Source of the DNA: Vitellaria paradoxa
Taxonomy: Eukaryota > Streptophyta > Magnoliopsida > Ericales > Sapotaceae
Reading direction: 5' to 3'
Length of the DNA stretch: 64,000 nt
Assembly: GCA_019916065.1 (NCBI GenBank)
Contig: CM034236.1
Location: 25,306,358-25,370,357 of the forward strand
The position numbers and the translations under genes are program-made. This document shows positions 53,031 to 64,000 of this stretch, piece after piece; within the stretch, counting starts at the first letter, position 1, and every line of letters begins with the position of its first letter. The notes under the pieces are model-generated. The model worked only from the letters and a program-made list of their open reading frames with translations. It was not told where the DNA came from and searched no databases.

Positions 53031-53085
53031 AGTTATGTTATGTACTAAATTTTGAGGATGAAATTTTTTTTGAAGGGGGGGAGAA

Positions 53086-55728
53086 TGTAATACCCCGGAC
53101 TTTGTCTTAATATGAGTATATGGTTTTTGATGTATTTTGGAAGTCAAGATATGTTAATTTAGTGATATGGATCATTTATGGCGTTTTGGAGTTGAGAACT
53201 TTGGAGGAAATAGGTTATGCAGTCAAAGGTGACATTTTGGCCAAGTGCTGGAAAAATGGGGGGAACCTTGGGTGCCCACCTAAAAAGAGCTTGTCCACCC
53301 AAGGTCTTGGGCGCCCACCTGAAAAGAGCTTGGGCACCCAAGGCACAGTGGTTTTGACAGATAAGTGTTTTTCTGCATTTTCCAGCCGAGCCTTACCTAT
53401 TAACACCTATACCTAGCTAGGGGTGAGGGGAGACTTGAGAATCACTATTTGGGGGTTTAAAATATTGTTATATATATATATATATATTTGGTTGATTTGA
53501 TGCAAGAGAGAGAGCGAGAGAAGTGGCTTGGAAGAAGAGAGAATTCGGGTGAGAAGCTAAGGAAGAGCAAAGGAAGAACAAAGGAGGAATTGGGTGGAGA
53601 TTCAAAGGTAGGTCTTCCAAATCTTCATAGAACTCAAATTCCTTTTGTAAAATTGAAATTAGAACCCTAAGAAACCTTCTTATTTCATTTATTTTTAGTT
53701 TTGATCAAGGAGGGAGAAGATAGAGGCCATCAAAGTTTGAGGGTTTGGAAGCTCAAGACACCTACTTGTTGATCTATCTTTTTACCACTTGAGGTAGGGA
53801 TTTAATGCCTCATTCTTACGTATGTGTTGTGTAACAAGGAGTAGATTACCATTAGAAAACCCTCTTTAAGTGTTGGTTCCATGTATGGAAGAAAATGGGA
53901 GTTATACACATGTCTATATATGTATAGGTTGAGAGAGTGAAAGTAGTGTTTTGATCCATAACTTGACTTGTGGTTGATCAAAACTCAAATTTTTGATTTT
54001 GTTTGAAGCCTAAGAACTTTGTGTTGATGTTAGAAACTTGAAACTTGAGGTACTTTTACATTAACATGGTCAATTTGAGGTCCCAAGGGTGAAAAACCAT
54101 GAAACTAGAAAACAGGGCATGAAATCCAGAACTTGGCCTAGGCTGTGGGCGCACGAGGGGGACACAGTTGGGCGCCCAAGCCCTTGGGTGCCCAAGACAT
54201 TAAGGCATGGGCGCCCAAGCCCCTTGGGTGCATTGCTAAGTGTCAGCTTGGGCGCCCACTGAGCCTAGGTCACTTTTCTGACATTGTTTAGTTTAGTCTT
54301 CTACTTTGGGCATATGGAAGAATTGGTAACTTGTTTTTACATGAAACTTTTAATTGATTAATTACATGGATTTTTAAAAGGGAAATGAGCTTTTAAAAGT
54401 GATTAAAGAGTGTTTAACTTAAGCTTGTGGGATTTAACTTGAAAGGGGCAAGTGAAAGTCACCTTGAATTGCATGAATTGGAAGTCTACTTTGAAGTAAG
54501 AGTCTCAATTGAATAGAATTGTGAATATGTCTTGATGTAAACTAAATGTTGAAGTTTATGAACTTGTGATTGATTAAGTGAAATGTGACTTGACAAAGAG
54601 ACTCATGTTCTTAATGTTGGTAAATAGGGGATGCTTAATACGATTTGATCAATGTGATATGTAATGAACCTTAACATTGACATGTGTGTTGAAAGGTATT
54701 GATGATGAATGTGAATCTATGAAAGATGAGATTGTATGGTATGAATGATGGTTTGTGTGCCGGGGGTCATGCCGGGGTGCTGTAAATACGAAGGGTTTAG
54801 AGAGTACCCTAAGGTTGAAAGCCCCGGAACTTGCGCAGGGTTTGGTGTCAATGCCAGTGGGTTAGTAGCCCACAACATTGTGTGTGTTTTGGCTCCTCGT
54901 GGCCCTGAACAGCGATCCTAAACGAAGACATTGGTTTATCATTTTCTGTTGGGTATTGGCACATAAAAGACGACAACGTGTATGCACCCATCCCTCGATG
55001 ACTTGTTTGGTTATGGTTGTATAATGTGATGATGAATGGATGATGATGTGAATACGGTTATTTGATGGAATGATATTCGAATGATGAAATAGTGTTGAAA
55101 TGTGAATGGAATTGAAGTTGTATTGCAAAACATAACATTAACTGAAATTGAAATCTTAAACTTTGACATTGTTGCATGAGTATATGTTCCCACCTAGTTT
55201 GGATATTGGTTATAATAATGTAATGTTATAAATATAGAAAATGTTAAAATGATTAACCATACTTGAGACACATTGCATGATTAGATTTGCATATCATATA
55301 TGTTATTTTGAGACATCGTGGGCACAAGTGGACTCATGCTCACGTCCCTATAGACTTTGACGTAGGTACAGGCAATAACCATCAGGTGGGCTAATGGGGT
55401 TGGACTAGGAGATTATGCATGAGCCCAACCAAGCTTAGCAAAGCTTTGGGTCATCTAGTTTAAATTTCTTTTGGAATTTGTAATATTGTACACTGATAGA
55501 CCTTTTCGATTTGGTTGTAACGGCCTTAAGGCCTAAGCTATGTAATTTGGGAATTGAACATGTAGTTAGTGACCTGGCAACAGTCAAGGGTTGACTTATG
55601 TTATCTTATTTTATGTCTCGGGCGCACTAGCTTACGTTGTGTTGCTCTGATCACGAGATTGGTTATGTTAGTGTATGTTGTGTGTGTTTTTCACTCACCC
55701 CTCAGGTCACGAGATTCGGGGCGTGACA
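53086..55728 (+). repeat. 3' LTR of the Tekay-like element
   Basis: 2,643 bp, TGTAATACCCCGG to GCGTGACA. It is longer than the 5' LTR mainly because a unit of about 40 bp, CACCTGAAAAGAGCTTG with its flanking GGGCGCCC words, is present twice (53261-53343). The GGGCGCCC cluster at 54150-54260 is also expanded. Confidence 0.9.
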
Positions 55729-55734
55729 CATATT

Positions 55735-55739
55735 GACAG
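55735..55739 (+). repeat. Target-site duplication GACAG, left copy
   Basis: GACAG here and at 58426-58430 flank the solo LTR exactly. The uninterrupted CACTA sequence across both insertions would be CATAT-T-GACAG. Confidence 0.9.
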
Positions 55740-58425
55740 TGTAATACCCCGAATTTCAATGTTAATATAATTTGATGGTTTTAATATGTTTTGGGCATGT
55801 TAGTATGTTAAATAAGTGAGTTTAGTCATTAAAAATGACTTGGGGGTGTGAATTTTGGAAGAAATGGGCAAAAAATAGCTCAAAAATCAACATTTTGACT
55901 CGGGGGCATGCAGAAGGGCGCCCAAGGTAGAGGATGGGCGCCCAAGGTAGAGGAGGGGCGCCCATGGTCCATGATGGGCGCCCCACTTGTGCAAAAAATC
56001 AACAGTAAGTTGACCTCTGCATTTTCTAGCTGAGACTTAACCCTATACACCTATATTTAGGCTAGGGGGTGGAAAATTCTGGAAGATTACTGTTTGGGGA
56101 TTAAAAATATTGATATATATATATATATTAGATGGATTTAATGCAAGAGAGAGAGAGAGAGAATCGGCTAGGGAAGCAAAAGAAGAGAAAGAGAAGAGCA
56201 AAGGAGGAGAAGAAGCCACCGGTTGAGGATTTCAAAGGTAGGTTTTCCAAACCTTCATGGAATTCAAATTCCTTTTACAAGATTGAAATTAAGACCTTAA
56301 GAAACCTTCCTATGTTGTTCATTTTTAGTTTTGATCAAGGAGGGAGAAGATTGGAGCCATCAAAGTTTGAGGGTTTGGAAGCTCAAGACACCCCTTTGTT
56401 GATCTATCTTTTTACCACTCAAGGCAGGGATTTCTAGTCTCATTTTAACATATATGAGATGTATTTGAGCTAGTAACACTTCTATGAAATTTATTTAAGA
56501 TTTGGAACCCTTGGAAGTGGAGTTTGTGTGGATGAATGGTTGTGTGTATATATATGTATAGGTTGGAGCTAGATTTTTGTATTGAAGAAATGGATGGATT
56601 AAAATTTGTTTTGATGGACTTTTGGAGTCTTCTAGGTCCTAGACAACCCAAGAAATTAAGGTATTAGGTTAGATATTGGATTGGGTAAAGTTTGGAACCT
56701 AAAAACATGGCTTAAAGTTGAAACCGGAGCAAAGTGACCTTCTGGGCAACAGAGGGGCACCCATGCTCTTAGGTGGGGCGCCCATGAACTTTAGGAGGGG
56801 CGCCCATAGAGACCAGAACACCTTTTCTGATTTTTCTTAACTTGACTTCCTACCTTAGGATTATGAAGGGGTTAGGCATATGTTTGTGTGTGAGACTTTT
56901 ATTTGATTAATTGTATGGATTTTAAAATGGGAATGAGCTCTTAAAAGTGATTAAAGGTTGATTATCTTAAACCTATGGGATTAAGCTTGTAAAGGGGAAT
57001 GCTTGCTACCATGAATGAAATGAATTGGAAGCCTACTTTGAGATAAGGGTTTTAATCAAGTAGAATTGTGAATATGCCTTAATGTAAACTAAATGTTAAA
57101 GTGTATGAACTTGTGATTGCATTAATGAATTGTGATTTGGCAAAAGGGAGCTCATGTTCATAACATTGAAAGAGGTTAAATGTTAATGACGCTTAATAAA
57201 TGTTGTTATGTAATGAATCCTAGAATAAACCAGAATGTGGATTTATGTTGTGGAAAAGTATATGATGTTGAAAGTGGACTTGTGAATGATGAGATGTAAT
57301 ATGATGAATGATTGTTTGTGTGACGGGGGCCGTGGTGGGGTGTGGTAAACAGGAAACGGTTTGAGAGTACCCTCAAGTTGAGAGTCCCGGAACCTGCGCA
57401 GGGTTTGGTGTCAATGCCAGTGGGTTAGTAGCCCACAACATTGTGAGTTTATGGGTTACCCGTGACCTTGGATTGTGATCCTAAACGATGGTGTTTGGTT
57501 TGCCGTTTCCATTGGGTCTGGACCCATAAAAGACGGTGTTGCGTATACACCCAACCCCCAATGAATTGTGTGACTATGGTTGTGTGATGGATTATTGGAA
57601 TGTGATAATATGGATGTGAATACATGATTAAATGTTGAATTTGTGATAATGTGGTTGGAAATGTGACTAGATGTAATATTAGGACATTCAATAATGGAGA
57701 TTGTTTGGAATTGGATGCCATATTATGATGTCATTAAGTGTCAATAGGTATTGTAAATATGGATATGTGATTAATTTTGATTAAACATTAATAGTGAATT
57801 GAAATATGATTTGAGACTCAACAATGAGATTCTAAAGATTAAGTATTGGTTGGAATTGAATTTCTTTTCACAATATTGTTGTGTAAAAAGGTACATAGTC
57901 TAAAATGGTGATGTCAATGAATGATTTTGATTCTAGAGTATCAGGTGGTAACTAGATACATTATAAAATGCTTGCATATGTGGAATACATATCATATATG
58001 TTTAATTGAGACTTGTGGGCACAAGTGGACCCGTGCTTACATCCCTACAGACTTTGATGCAGGTACAAGCAATAACAATCAAGTGGGTTGATGTGTTGGG
58101 ACTAGGAGGTTATGCATGAGCCCTACCAAGCTTATCAAAGCTCTTGGTCATCTACTTTAAATTTCTTTTGGGAATTGTAACGTCGTGCATTTATAAACTC
58201 TCTCAATTTGGTTGTAATGGCCATAAGGCCTAAGTTATGTAATCTGGGAATGGTGTATATGGTTGGTGACATGGTAATAGTCATGGTTAAACTTATGTTA
58301 TTCTATCTTATGTCTTGGGCTCACTAGCTTATGTTGCGTTGCTCTGATTATGGGATTGGTTATATTAGTGCATGTTATGTGTGTTTATCATTCACCCCTC
58401 GGGTCACGAGATCCAGGGCGTGATA
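55740..58425 (+). mobile_element. Solo LTR of a second Tekay-like family
   Basis: 2,686 bp from TGTAATACCCCG to GGCGTGATA, with TSD GACAG and no internal sequence. It is colinear with the 44600/53086 LTRs but clearly diverged, so it is a sister family. It keeps the TATA/GA region near 56115-56160, a tandem GGGCGCCCAAGG array near 55918-55985, the palindrome block at 57320-57570 (CCTGCGCAGG, GTGGGTTAGTAGCCCAC, GGGTCTGGACCC) and the GTGGGCACAAGTGGACCCGT block near 58015. Confidence 0.9.
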
Positions 58426-58430
58426 GACAG

Positions 58431-58830
58431 CATTTTGGGAACCGTTGTATTAGCCGGTGCTATTAAAAGGTTTTGACTTTACATAGCATGATTAATCCGC
58501 TATTGTTGTTGCTATTTCATAGCGATTTAAAGCCGATGTGGTGATCAAACTTTAGATAGCGTTGCTGAGCCGCTGTGGATGTACTTTACAAACGTGTAAC
58601 TGACCAATTTTCATAACGGGTTATGGTTGCTATGGTTGTTAAATTTTGCATAGCTTGTTTTCTCTGCTATGGTTTGTACACATTTCATAGCATTTTCAAT
58701 CTGTTGTGGTTGTTATACATTGTTTTTTTTTTTTTTTTAAATATACTCTACAACATTTCTGGTATGCTATTGTTGTTATACTTTTCATAGCATTTTGGGA
58801 ATGCTGTTTTGGAAACCCTAACATTTAGGG
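58431..58830. repeat. CACTA subterminal repeat region
   Basis: At least six GCTAT(G/T)GTTGTTA / TTTCATAGC(A/G) words in both orientations, spaced about 50 bp. Examples are near 58475, 58600-58640, 58660-58690 and 58765-58790. In En/Spm elements such subterminal repeats are bound by the TnpA-type protein. The array directly continues the terminal sequence 44545-44599 once the two LTR inserts are removed. A T run lies at 58723-58739. Confidence 0.7.
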
Positions 58831-60040
58831 TAATAAGCATTAACAAAGCGCGCATTTGTTACATTCTGCAATATATTTCAGATAATTTAATATTATTAAT
58901 ATTAATTCAAGTAAGCTCATCCAAAAAGAACCTAACAATTTGATTAACACCCACCTATAGCAATAATAGTCGTATCATTCTATACAAAACCAAAAAAAAT
59001 TGTACTTCACCCAACATCACTATAACATATGTTAACTTTATATATACTGAAGTAGTGGGACTCCATGCCCATCCCCAAAATTTATATCACAAAGGTGAAC
59101 TACAAAAGGCATGACAAAAAGAAGCCAATAATTTACCAAAAAAGAAAAAAAGGCTTCAAGATTGTCGAACCAACATTGATCACATGATTATACTCCGTCT
59201 TCATAAAAAAAAGTCACAAAGCATCAATCTTCTCTTTCAACCCATAGACCTACATGTACAAGATAAAAAACATCTTATATCTCCATGTTCAGCAAACGGT
59301 AACAAATTAAAGCATCATCTTACAAGTGCAACTTTCCAAGCATGTAATCCATCTTTCCATGGTCATGTGTAAGTGTCCAAACATGTACTGCAACTAAAAA
59401 ATAATGAAATGCGGGCTTATTTCCCATCATAATTCCAGTCATCCAAATAACAATCAAAGCACATGCTCCAAGTTTATTGTTTAACCAAATCACACAACAA
59501 GGCTAACCATAACCAGTTATATAATCATTTACTAATGTTTCACTTGCTAACTCATTCTATTTGCAACCACTACCGCACTAAAATCTTATTGAAGCAAGAC
59601 TAGCTAGATTAGATGGCACAAACTAAATCACTTGAAGCAACACAGTTGATGCCGAAAAATAGGGAAAAGAGGAGTAAACACAAGGGAGCACTCAAGTAAC
59701 ACACTCACCACCCAATTGGAAATCTACTAAGAGGGATAAAAGCAAAGAATAACAAGAAGAACTCCTTCTCAAAAGCCAAAGGCTAAATTCTCATTCATTA
59801 AGATCAACCCTCTTCATTACAAGCATAATGATATGAATATAGGCTTGGAACAAGCCTCCAGCCATTCAAAATTTTGAGCTTCCATGTTTTATGACTTCAA
59901 TTGAGTTGGGTTTGAAAACTATGAAAACCTCTGGTGTCAACAGTAGGGTACGTATAACCATGGAACTTAGATTCAATTACACATGATAAAATTCCTACTT
60001 GAAGGCCATGGGGGAACTCCTGTGAAAACGTACAAACCAA
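58830..60040. other. CACTA internal non-coding, 3' side of its genes
   Basis: About 1.2 kb of AT-rich sequence between the subterminal repeats and the end of the Transposase_24 gene. It would be the 3' UTR and spacer of the transposon. I see no gene. Confidence 0.5.
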
Positions 60041-60090
60041 ACCTATTTTGCAAGTAAAGACAAATTGCACAGAGGAGGAAATAAAAGTAC

Positions 60091-62846
60091 TTGCATTACG
60101 TACTTAGGCAAAGAGTCCATAATAACTTTGTCAGCAAGCCATGCAACGGGAGTTCCCAAAGCATCTTCAATAAAGGTCACCTCACTTGTAGTCCTCCACA
60201 GGAACTCATTAGGTTTCTTTGCTACATCCACCCAAACTTTCATTGCAGTAGGTCCGATCAAAATAAAATGAACCAGTGCCATTGGATCACTTGAAAACCA
60301 ACGCCCCTCAGCAACTACCTCTCCCGTCCCCATCCAATGTAGCAGCTTGCAATTGGTATTAATTTGAGGGGGGTTTTGTGGAGGACTTTGTATTGAGAGA
60401 GAAATAATAGGTGTAGTTGGTGTTGCTTCTATCATTGTTGGATTCTAGAAAGTTCAAATAAATAGTCGTTACTCTTAAAGTATTATGAAATGGCCACCAA
60501 TCAAGAAAAAAATAAGCTACTTACTTGGGTTTTTTCATCTCGTCAACCATATTTAGCACATGTGCCATTTGCGACTTCAACTGAACATTTTCTTCATTTA
60601 ATTGATGAAACTGAACATTCATTTGTGCTAATATATTTAATCTTGTCATTGTAACTCCTTTTCCAAATGTTCTTAAACGCCCATGCTTCTTGGCACCAAG
60701 AACTTGAGATAAAGCATCTTCTTTCAGATTAGTTGAAGATGAGTTTTGTTTTATTTTGTTGAATTTTTTGCCTATCTTCCTAAAAATGGCATAATAAAGA
60801 ATCAATGTAAATGACTAATGAGGTTGTCAAACATATATAATAATAAAGGACAAATGAAGAATGAGTCATGGCCTTACAATCTTTTGAGCAATATTTTTGT
60901 TTGCAGGTTGACCACTCCTATTTGTATCTCCATTGGTCCAAACATCGACTCTACTAATGGAGGCCACTTTTCTTTTAGCTTTCCAGAGTAAGAATAAATA
61001 TCTCATCAAAATGCAATCGAAGTTGTAATTTATAATATAAAGTGCATACCATCTTTGATAATGAACAAAATGTTGAAGAAATTACCAGCTCAGCAGTCAA
61101 ACATGCGTATCCTTTACGGCTCATAGTATGCTGCAACTCCATCTGTTTCTTTCTCATCTCTTTGAAGTTATCGCTTTTAACCTAAACTCAAGATAAACCA
61201 AGATCACAACCATTTCCAGTAATGAATTTGTAATTGAAAAGTCAAGATCAAGATCAAGATCAAGTATTCCCGATTAATTCATAAAAAATGTCCATGATTA
61301 ATTTGTAGATACCCAACTTGAACACACGTATTCCCACAAGACTTCCAAGCGTATAAACTCATGAAAAAACCAGACATATGATATTCACTTTAAAAGAAGC
61401 AAAGAAGAGAAATTGGAAACAAAGAAGCAATTCAAACATCAATCAATTACATTGCCCATCTCTAAGATTGTTTTTTCTTTTTTCTTTTCTTTTTAAAAGT
61501 TTTAAGTTTCTTGGTTTTCTATTTTAATGTTAATTTGTTTTTGTTGTAGGTAGTTTTGATATAGTATCTTGAATTTTGCACAGGGTGCACATACCTTGAA
61601 TTCTACACTAGTTTTTTCCTTCACAAATCCCTTCCACTCATGCAGCGATTTGACGTTATTAGGCTGTAGCTTTAGCCTTTCTTCCTCATTTGAAGCATTT
61701 TTTACTTTGCTAACTAATATTGACTTTGAGGCTCTCCAAACTTCATTCATTCTTTTGAAAACCATTTCTCTATGCCATTGCTCATGAAGATTGAATCTTA
61801 CCTAAAAATTTGAATATAACTTACATGAAATGCTATCATTTTCACTCTACAAGAGTAATAGTTGGAGTATTCAAAAGCATTATAGTTCGGCATTATCCCA
61901 TACCTGAATGGATTACCACAGGACTTCTGCCATTCCTTGAGGAAGCTTTCGCCAATCAGAAAGTGTGTATGGTACAATCTCTTGAACTAGAGGTCCCAAG
62001 AAAGAAGATAGCTTAACTGATCCCTCACCGATGGGTTGACCATTCTCATCGAATATAACTTCAATCTTATTACCTTCATCTACTGCAATGGTTTTCAACT
62101 TGTTTGGGCCTCTTTTTCGTTTAAGACTTTGGGTAGGTCCTTGAGGATTGCCAGAGTTTCTTGGGCCTATACCCTTCACCTGAAAACATAAAGGACATAA
62201 TACATGAATGAAGGGAAGTGTGATCATCTGAGTACTTTCAAATTATACTATGAAAATTACCTTAACTGAACTATGAGTACATTCCAACTTAGAAATTCGA
62301 ACTTGGATTATGAAAATATATTCACAAATCATGATTTCTAATGGATACTCTAACAAAGATTCAGCTCCCATCATATGAAGAATGATAAATTATCTAGCAT
62401 CCATCAAAAAAAACCGTAATAAACTAGCTAATGTACTTCCACCTATATCATCCTACAACGAAAGATAGTTCAGTGGTTTGAAAAAAGTTTTGCAAAATAT
62501 AGCAACTTATCTAATTTCTCCCAATACCTTTCACTTGAAAACATAAAAGAAACGTTACCTTATTTGCTTGAGACCCCGAGGGATCGTCATTGTCACTATT
62601 AGAACTCAACCTTTCTTCATCATCGCATGGTATATAGTCTTCATCTCCATCGACTACATGTCCAATGTTGTCCTTTTTATTATCATTAACTTTACCAATC
62701 CCATATTGATTTGCCCAAATCAATGAATTTGGCACATGCTTGATTCCAATAGCATCTAATTCTGTGAAGTTTTGTTCCATTCTTTTCTGCTTTACCCTAT
62801 CATAGCCTTTCGCCTGCTTAGACAAGGATCCTGGCTGGATATACAT
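60091..62846 (-). CDS. Transposase_24-family gene of the CACTA element, multi-exon
   Basis: Seven coding blocks read leftward. 62846-62559: MYIQPGSLSKQAKGYDRV and KRMEQNFTELDAIGIKHVP. 62179-61917: KRKRGPNKLK, KIEVIFDENGQPIGEGSVKL and TLSDWRKLP. 61801-61595: FNLHEQW and SLHEWKGFVKEKT. 61181-61086: KEMRKKQMELQHTMSRKGYA. 60977-60877: SISRVDVWTNGDTNRSGQP. 60779-60525: EDALSQVLGAKKHGRL, then a coiled-coil-like stretch. 60444-60091: CKLLHWMGTGEVVAEGRW, HFILIGPTAMKVWVDVAKK and EDALGTPVAWLADKVIM. This order is that of the plant En/Spm Transposase_24 family. Most block edges have GT/AG signals. Two joins (after 61917 and 61086) do not keep phase with the obvious sites, so the gene may be slightly damaged or my borders may be off. 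The likely role is binding the subterminal repeats. Confidence 0.75.
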
Positions 62847-62937
62847 GTTACTGAAGACATTAAAGAAATAAGTGAACACAACGTACATAAATCAACTATG
62901 TTTAGTACAAAAAAGAAACAAGTTAACACAACACAAA

Positions 62938-63060
62938 TCAACTATATTCAATACAAAAGCAGTCTTTACAAAAAACAAACCAAAAGATCTTGGGAGGTGC
63001 CTTTAGTACAACATACCAAAAATTACAACCAAAAAATATCCTACCAAGATCCAAAAAAAA
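62938..63060 (-). repeat. Partial duplicate of the TNP2 C-terminal coding end
   Basis: On the minus strand NFWYVVLKAPPK is encoded here. It duplicates NWYVVLKAPPRG at about 63265, including its codons (plus-strand AGGTGCCTTTAGTACAACAT against AGGTGCTTTCAGTACAACAT). It lies downstream of the stop at 63095, next to an A run (63053-63070, plus strand). It is a small local duplication that does not extend the protein. Confidence 0.6.
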
Positions 63061-63094
63061 AAAAAAAAAACCAAAAGTTACAAAGGCGCAATGG

Positions 63095-63922
63095 CTAGAA
63101 ATCCTCGATGAATGTACCATCACAGTCTCCTCTAACATTAGTTGTTCTTTCACCATCATCGTCACCATTCATACCAAGTGCTGAAACATCTTGAGCCTTA
63201 CAAGATGTATCCGCAGTTTCTTCATACATTTCTAAGTCATAAAATCCCCTAGGAGGTGCTTTCAGTACAACATACCAATTCGAAGAATCAGTTTCCCTTG
63301 AATAAAAAAGTTGTTTTGCTTGGCTTGCAAGGATAAATGGCTCTTTGTCATATTGGGTTTGACCTTGATGTAAGTTAACAAGTGTAAAACCATCTTCCAT
63401 CCTAACACCATGGCCAAGGTTTACCCAATCACACTTGAACATTGGTAGTTCAAACGTGTGATAACCTAACAAGATTATATCTTTTATCACACCATAGTAG
63501 GAAACTACATCGACAACTTGTGCATTGTCCTTCACACTTGATCTACACAAAGTTGTTGCGTCAATGGAAACACCACTATTTTGGGTTGATTTCTCAGCTT
63601 CCTTTGTGTGGAACTGTTGCCCATTGATGATATAACCCGTATAACTCATTGCATGCTTTCGAGGACCATTAGCAAGCCATTGTAGTCTTTGCTCCAATTC
63701 ATTATTTGTGCATGCTTTTACTTGAATCTGTTCAAGTATAAGCAACCTAGTTAACTATGTATTGATTATGACTTTAAACTTGGTAAACTTCAAACAAAAT
63801 AAGAAGTAACCTTTTCCCTCAACCACTTTGAAAAGTTGTCAGCGTGCCTCTTCACAAGTAAACTTTTATTTTTCTGAAGCGCAAGACTGGTGTCCAATTT
63901 CGTTAACTCCTCTATATGAATC
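63095..63922 (-). CDS. TNP2-type transposase, C-terminal part with DUF4216
   Basis: Two exons are visible, the rest lying right of the window. Exon 63922-63811 reads IHIEELTKLDTSLALQK and HADNFSKWLREK between an ATTAG acceptor and a GTTACT donor. Exon 63727-63095 follows a TTGAACAG acceptor: LQWLANGPRKHAMSYTGYII, NGQQFHTKE, TQNSGVSI, YYGVIKDIILLGY, MFKCDWVNLG, PFILASQAKQLFYS and WYVVLKAPPRGFYDLE. This is the DUF4216 region found near the C terminus of plant CACTA transposases, which cut the element ends. The frame is open to TGA-type termination after an Asp/Gly-rich tail. No damage is visible in this part, so the gene could be functional. Confidence 0.82.
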
Positions 63923-64000
63923 CTAATAGAAAAATAAAGAACGAGTAAGTAATTCACATATGTATGAAAATTTTTGAATTTTGCAAGCGAAATTTCATCA

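Larger units (their letters stand above)
44600..55728 (+). mobile_element. Full-length Ty3/gypsy element, Tekay/Del-like chromovirus
   Basis: 11,129 bp with LTRs 44600-47191 and 53086-55728, TSD CATAT, a tRNA-Met primer-binding site at 47195 and a polypurine tract GAAGGGGGGGAGAA at 53072-53085. The internal order is a leader ORF, gag, protease, RT, RNase H and integrase with a chromodomain-like end. RT and integrase wording, the C-terminal GVEESTWERE...RYPHLF end and the long LTRs fit the Tekay/Del lineage. About ten in-frame stops and two frameshifts disable it. The LTRs differ by several percent and by one local duplication (53261-53343), so it is of intermediate age. Confidence 0.92.
44545..64000 (-). 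mobile_element. CACTA (En/Spm) DNA transposon, left end and most of its genes
   Basis: The left terminus is CACTACAACAGAAATAGGG at 44545, a classic plant CACTA end. The right end is beyond the window. Both genes are on the minus strand: a TNP2-type transposase, cut by the window edge, and a Transposase_24 gene (60.0-62.9 kb). The left end is therefore the 3' side. A subterminal repeat region at 58431-58830 carries GCTATG/CATAGC words. Two LTR insertions (44600-55728 and 55740-58425) lie within the first 60 bp of the element. Without them the terminus would run directly into the subterminal repeats. Confidence 0.8.

Overview
This window is nuclear DNA from a plant, probably a dicot. It is almost entirely transposable elements stacked inside one another. 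Plant indicators are the tRNA-Asp primer-binding sites of Athila/Tat-type elements, a Tekay/Del-like chromovirus, a CACTA (En/Spm) element with a Transposase_24 gene, an RTE-clade LINE, and a relic of a plant-specific DUF630/DUF632 gene. I see no intact host gene and no tRNA or rRNA gene.

Layout. 1-4200: non-coding relics with two TATA-box modules, a CATG-rich tract and a decayed minisatellite, ending in a polypurine tract. 4201-7868: a 3.7 kb LTR. 10096-31640: one decayed Ty1/copia element, broken by four insertions. These are a gag-only LTR element (A, 11173-18505, TSD CCTAG), a TRIM fragment (19408-19620), a solo LTR (20640-22448, TSD GTAAT) and a minus-strand gag-protease element (B, 22611-31460, TSD ACTAT). 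32232-33733: another solo LTR related to A (TSD GTGAT). 33799-36053: a TRIM with TSD AATAA, tandemly duplicated and split by a 5'-truncated L1-like LINE. 36931-37719: a DUF632 pseudogene. 39911-40247: a MITE candidate. 40614-43795: a nearly full-length RTE LINE on the minus strand with a 19-bp TSD. 44545 to beyond the right edge: a CACTA element whose transposase genes run leftward (60.0-63.9 kb). Its left end holds a full-length Tekay-like element (44600-55728, TSD CATAT) and, one base away, a related solo LTR (55740-58425, TSD GACAG).

How the parts work together. A, B and the solo LTRs at 20640 and 32232 form one superfamily. All LTRs start TGATTACACTT. The two full-length members have no reverse transcriptase or integrase, so they must be copied in trans by an unseen partner. 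B is very young: I counted five differences between its two 1.77 kb LTRs, yet its gag and protease frames are already broken.

The most interesting signal is in the transcribed leader of these LTRs. Three successive pairs of arms, 300-600 nt apart, can form a long-range helix. The pairs are kept between families by compensatory substitutions and G-U wobbles. Inside the helix lie smaller GTAGACCC/GGGTCTAC hairpins and two or three copies of a tandem repeat. I know of no description of this structure. Both elements also share an unusual C-terminal protein tail where pol would be expected.
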